Part shown: one piece after another, positions 35,348 to 37,598 of the stretch
Position numbering within the stretch: position 1 is the first letter of the stretch
Layout of the letters: each line of letters opens with the position of its first letter
DNA from: Kriegella aquimaris
Lineage (GTDB): Bacteria; Bacteroidota; Bacteroidia; Flavobacteriales; Flavobacteriaceae
Direction of reading: 5' to 3'
Assembly (NCBI RefSeq): GCF_900103215.1
Contig: NZ_FNGV01000023.1
Coordinates: forward strand, 1-37,598
DNA: 37,598 nt
The notes under the pieces: model-generated
Database searches by the model: none
The model's input: only the letters and a program-made list of their open reading frames with translations
Told to the model about the DNA's origin: nothing
Made by a program: the position numbers and the translations under genes

Positions 35348-35398
35348 ATGATTGTTATTTCATACAAATGTATCATTTTCGATTGAAATAACAATCAT
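35348..35398 (-). promoter_or_regulatory. hipBA operator-promoter: 15-base inverted repeat around a TAnnTTTG promoter
   Basis: ATGATTGTTATTTCA (35348-35362) and its perfect complement TGAAATAACAATCAT (35384-35398) are separated by 21 bases. Between the arms, on the minus strand, is TACATTTG (plus-strand 35365-35372), an exact Bacteroidota -7 element. A TTG 19 bases upstream of it falls inside the far arm and can serve as -33. The near arm covers the expected start of transcription. HipB bound to both arms would block the promoter, so autorepression is expected. Confidence 0.78.
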
Positions 35399-35456
35399 CA
35401 TATAGTGAATTGCAAGTAAGAAACAATAATTATTTGCCTTTCCCCGCCCAAATCTT

Positions 35457-35561
35457 ACCCCAAAACTTTGCGTGTGGATCCTGTCCGGTTTTTGTAGTGT
35501 TCCGGCAGATAAGCGTAAAGCAAAAACCGGATAGGGCGCAACCTATTCTTTGCTTTGGGGT
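35457..35561. repeat. large imperfect palindrome, candidate oriT or recombination site
   Basis: The arms CCTGTCCGGTTTTTG (35480-35494) and CAAAAACCGGATAGG (35521-35535) pair over 15 positions with one G-T wobble and a 26-base loop. An outer pair, ACCCCAAA (35457-35464) and TTTGGGGT (35554-35561), extends the structure to about 105 bases. It is richer in G+C than its surroundings. It lies between the end of the mobilisation operon and the hipBA promoter. There is no T-run, so it is not a plain terminator. Role unknown; a transfer origin, a site-specific recombination site or a dispersed repeat are all possible. Confidence 0.5.
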
Positions 35562-35635
35562 GTTCTCCATTTCTCATAGCGTTCGCCTGCCTCTGAGCTG
35601 GCCGCGAAGAATGCCCGAAAATGCGCTACCGCCTT

Positions 35636-35998
35636 TTATTCTCCCTGTCCAAAGGCTTCTTGTCTTTTTTCAGGGATTTGGGAGACTTTATAAACGCAAT
35701 AACCCAATACCACGAAGGCGATTATCAAGAGACCCGAGAACAGCTTTATCGACCACTTCGGAAAGTTCATGGAGTTCTTGATATAATACACCGCGTTGGC
35801 CATCATCTTATGTTGGTCTTCAATAGCCTTCTTTTGGTAATCGTTGTATCGCGTAAGAATAAAGTCGATATCAGAAGTATCGGCCTGTATTTTATAGGTC
35901 ATCAAAAAGGTTTTTAGTTCTTCCATTCGGTCGACCGAAGTTTCGAAGCCTTTGATTTCTTCCGTTAGCAATTCCGCTATTTCATCCAATTTTGCCAT
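35636..35998 (-). CDS. small coiled-coil membrane protein of the mobilisation operon (DUF6730-like)
   Basis: This 120-residue protein has an N-terminal helical/coiled-coil part (IAELLTEEIKGFETSVDRME, FILTRYNDYQKKAIEDQHKM) and one C-terminal transmembrane segment at about 83-104 (IKLFSGLLIIAFVVLGYCVY), followed by a short charged tail. I recall proteins of this shape encoded right after relaxase genes in flavobacterial mobilisable elements (DUF6730), but that label is from memory. The gene begins four bases after the relaxase stop, so it is cotranscribed. A role in linking the relaxosome to the membrane or to a host transfer channel is inference. Confidence 0.6.
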   Translation of the reverse strand: MAKLDEIAELLTEEIKGFETSVDRMEELKTFLMTYKIQADTSDIDFILTRYNDYQKKAIEDQHKMMANAVYYIKNSMNFPKWSIKLFSGLLIIAFVVLGYCVYKVSQIPEKRQEAFGQGE

Positions 35999-36002
35999 AA
36001 TC

Positions 36003-36872
36003 CTATATTTGCATTCCTAATCCGATCGATTTTTTGACGGCCAGTTTGATGGCCTTTTTCGCGATGTTCGCCGCCAAATTGGGCGTTATTCCCACGGTCT
36101 TGCCCAACACTTTTAAAGTATTGTCCTTGGCTATTTTCTTTGTCGCACTCTTATCGAAGCCTATACGTTCCGCAATTCTGCCCATTGACATGGAGCGGTG
36201 TACCTCGCTTCCTTTCAGGTTCTCTCCGTTGTAGGCAAAACGAAAGCCTTGAAGCCGGTTCTGCTTGTTGATGCTCGGGATGACCTCGACATCGTTTTGT
36301 TCCATGTATTTGATGTACTGATCAAAATCCTTAGGTCTCATTTCGGTCATGACCTTTTCATGGAGCTGTTTGATCTCTGCCCTGATTTCCTTGACGCTGT
36401 CCAGTTTTTGTTGTTGTACCTCCCTGACCGTGGTCAGCCCCATTTGCTTTGCAACCCTTTCGGCCACCTGTTGGCTCCGTTTCCCGATAAAGCTGTCCTT
36501 GTACGCCTTGCCCTGAAAGTTGATGCGGTTCACGTACAGATGGATATGTACATGCGCCTTGTTCCGGTGTACAAAGGCAATGGCCTGGTTCTCCTGGAGC
36601 TTCATTTCCTTTAAAAAGCGTTCGGTGATTTCATGAAGCCCTTCGTTCACAAGTTCCTTTCCATCCTCAATGGTCGGACTCAAAACAAAACTTAAGGTAT
36701 TTTTCCGGCAAAGGTGGTTCTGTTGCTGGATGATCTTGAACTCTTGGGTAATCTCCTTTGGGGTCTCCCCTGCCACATGTTGGCTATAAACGATCACCGG
36801 ATTTTTCTCCTCGCTCAGTCCATAGCCCATTGAGGCTCCCGTATGCGATATGGATTTCCCCATGCCGATCAT
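36003..36872 (-). CDS. relaxase/mobilisation nuclease (MobA/VirD2-like)
   Basis: This 289-residue HUH-type relaxase should nick DNA at oriT and start strand transfer. The metal-binding histidine triad is in HRNKAHVHIHLYVNRIN (His107, His109, His111). The N-terminal part has GASMGYGLSEEK and VIVYSQHVAGETP, with Tyr17 and Tyr29 as candidate catalytic tyrosines. The C-terminal half is a basic helical domain (VREVQQQKLDSVKEIRAEIK, TKKIAKDNTLKVLGKTVGI). Its ATG overlaps the stop of the MobC-like gene as ATGA (36869-36872), which supports this start through translational coupling, though Met4 is possible. It is short for a relaxase, but typical for Bacteroidota mobilisable elements that use the transfer machinery of a helper. 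Confidence 0.88.
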   Translation of the reverse strand: MIGMGKSISHTGASMGYGLSEEKNPVIVYSQHVAGETPKEITQEFKIIQQQNHLCRKNTLSFVLSPTIEDGKELVNEGLHEITERFLKEMKLQENQAIAFVHRNKAHVHIHLYVNRINFQGKAYKDSFIGKRSQQVAERVAKQMGLTTVREVQQQKLDSVKEIRAEIKQLHEKVMTEMRPKDFDQYIKYMEQNDVEVIPSINKQNRLQGFRFAYNGENLKGSEVHRSMSMGRIAERIGFDKSATKKIAKDNTLKVLGKTVGITPNLAANIAKKAIKLAVKKSIGLGMQI

Positions 36873-37165
36873 CTCCTAAAGTTTAAAAGGTGCTCGCGTA
36901 TCTCGCTGGCAAGTTGGGTCACTTCCGCTGTCAATCTTGGGTTCCGTTTTTTGAACATATTTCCGATAAGCTTAAAATTGTTCTGGTACTTCAAGAGCAT
37001 TTTGTAGGTTTCGATCTGTTCCTCCGAAAGCCGTTCGATAATTCGATCGTTAAAAGCGGCACGGCGACAATATTCACTTAGGGAAAGCCCGCTCTTTTTG
37101 GCCTTGACCCTGAGCAGTTTCTTCTCATAGATGGAACATCTGAATTGCACGAACTCCTTTTTCAC
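36869..37165 (-). CDS. MobC-like mobilisation accessory protein
   Basis: This 98-residue basic protein has a ribbon-helix-helix-type N-terminus (FVQFRCSIYEKKLLRVKAKK, SGLSLSEYCRRAAF) and a helical tail (IETYKMLLKYQNNFKLIGNM), the shape of MobC/MbpB accessory proteins that bind near oriT and help the relaxase. It overlaps the relaxase start by four bases, so it is the first gene of a three-gene mobilisation operon. The start at 37165 gives a compact protein beginning at the ribbon strand. Confidence 0.82.
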   Translation of the reverse strand: MKKEFVQFRCSIYEKKLLRVKAKKSGLSLSEYCRRAAFNDRIIERLSEEQIETYKMLLKYQNNFKLIGNMFKKRNPRLTAEVTQLASEIREHLLNFRR

Positions 37166-37297
37166 TTCCGGTATTTTTACTATTGTGGAAACAGGTCCTA
37201 TTAATTTTTATCCAACCAAGACGTTTTTCTAAATCATATATCGATGGCCATTTTATAACGTACGGCCTTTTGCGACCATCGGGAGCAAAAGCAAGAT

Positions 37298-37309
37298 TTG
37301 TCATGACAA
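37298..37309. promoter_or_regulatory. 12-base palindrome upstream of the mobilisation operon
   Basis: TTGTCATGACAA is a perfect palindrome in the 273-base stretch before the MobC-like gene, where an operator or part of oriT would be expected. A further TGACA follows at once. The surrounding stretch holds no convincing gene. Confidence 0.3.
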
Positions 37310-37438
37310 TGACACATCTTGAATTCTTACTCATACGTAATTCATTGGGTAATGATTTCGATATCCGTTTTTCATCTTTTTATACTTCTTCACGATTATT
37401 TTATTGATTAAAAACTTAAATACTGTACTGAAATAAAG

Positions 37439-37598
37439 CTACTTATTTCTGGAAAGTTGTTTATCGAATTCCCTTTCCAAATAGTCGTCCGATAGATTGG
37501 GTCCGCCCATTAGCCAGGCATCGATAACCTCCTTGTCAAAGAATTTTTGTCGGATGTGTTTGTTGCCGCCCATGGGAATCAATTTCAACTGGGTCAAC
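37439..37598 (-). CDS. excisionase-like helix-turn-helix protein, C-terminal part (cut by window end)
   Basis: The last 53 codons of a minus-strand gene are visible, ending with TAG at 37439-37441. They read KLIPMGGNKHIRQKFFDKEV, then IDAWLMGGPNLSDDYLEREF. The basic strand followed by FF-K-EVIDAWL is the wing and final helix of HTH_17/excisionase-family proteins found on Bacteroidota mobile elements. The N-terminal helix-turn-helix is outside the window, so the family call rests on the tail only. It probably regulates or directs excision of the element that carries the mobilisation genes. Confidence 0.5.
   Translation of the reverse strand, partial: LTQLKLIPMGGNKHIRQKFFDKEVIDAWLMGGPNLSDDYLEREFDKQLSRNK

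Noticed and set aside
35341-35394. Upstream extension of the hipB frame to 35394
   Set aside because: The added 18 codons coincide with the promoter and operator palindrome, so this DNA is regulatory and not coding.
35455-35577. 40-codon minus-strand ORF reading MRNGEHPKAKNRLRPIRFLL onward
   Set aside because: It lies wholly within the large palindrome; its composition follows from the repeat, and other frames there are also open for short stretches.
37125-37334. 69-codon minus-strand ORF before and overlapping the MobC-like gene
   Set aside because: It overlaps the start of a well-supported gene by 41 bases in another frame, and its product matches no family I know. A real gene cannot be excluded, but support is too thin.
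1-37598. CRISPR arrays, rRNA and complete tRNA genes
   Set aside because: No regularly spaced repeats and no complete cloverleaf or rRNA sequence was seen; only the short tRNA-end-like stretch at 33597-33611 was noted.

Overview
The window looks like a chromosomal accessory region of a marine Bacteroidota, most likely a flavobacterium. The reasons are a SusC/SusD pair under an ECF sigma/FecR pair, lipoprotein and Tat-type exported enzymes, AT-rich DNA, and a promoter of the Bacteroidota type (TAnnTTTG). This is inference from family content; no rRNA or marker gene is present.

Layout. (1) 1-715: the 3' end of an IS110-type transposase abuts a decayed, frameshifted C-terminus of a CehA/McbA-like metallohydrolase. 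(2) 939-7039: a DUF1501/PSD1 pair of the planctomycete type (exported haem protein with a LamG insert) on the minus strand, divergent from a secreted alpha/beta-hydrolase. (3) 7266-16627: a minus-strand run of two paralogous neutral-ceramidase-like proteins flanking a PVC-type haem-c dehydrogenase with HEAT repeats, then an AGE-family sugar epimerase and a sugar-porter MFS permease. (4) 16839-24223: a secreted beta-helix protein divergent from a class I mannose-6-phosphate isomerase, then a Tat-exported FAD oxidoreductase coupled to a periplasmic protein carrying a flavinylation-type motif (DAITSAT), and a secreted TIM-barrel glycosidase-like protein. (5) 24450-33055: susD, susC, fecR, a divergent ECF sigma gene and a secreted SGNH hydrolase. 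(6) 33543-37598: a separate mobilisation module with hipBA under a palindromic operator, a relaxase, a MobC-like accessory protein, a small membrane protein and the end of an excisionase-like gene.

Parts 2-5 read as one glycan-utilisation locus. SusCD would import ligand. STN-SusC, FecR and ECF sigma would sense it. Two esterase-type hydrolases, two ceramidase-like hydrolases, a beta-helix protein and a TIM-barrel protein would act outside the cytoplasm. MFS permease, AGE epimerase and mannose-6-phosphate isomerase would handle the resulting sugar inside. Its unusual feature is the redox load (PSD1/DUF1501, PVC-type haem-c dehydrogenase, exported FAD enzyme, predicted flavinylated partner) and the absence of sulfatases or an obvious classical depolymerase, which suggests oxidative handling of the substrate. 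The substrate cannot be read from sequence alone.
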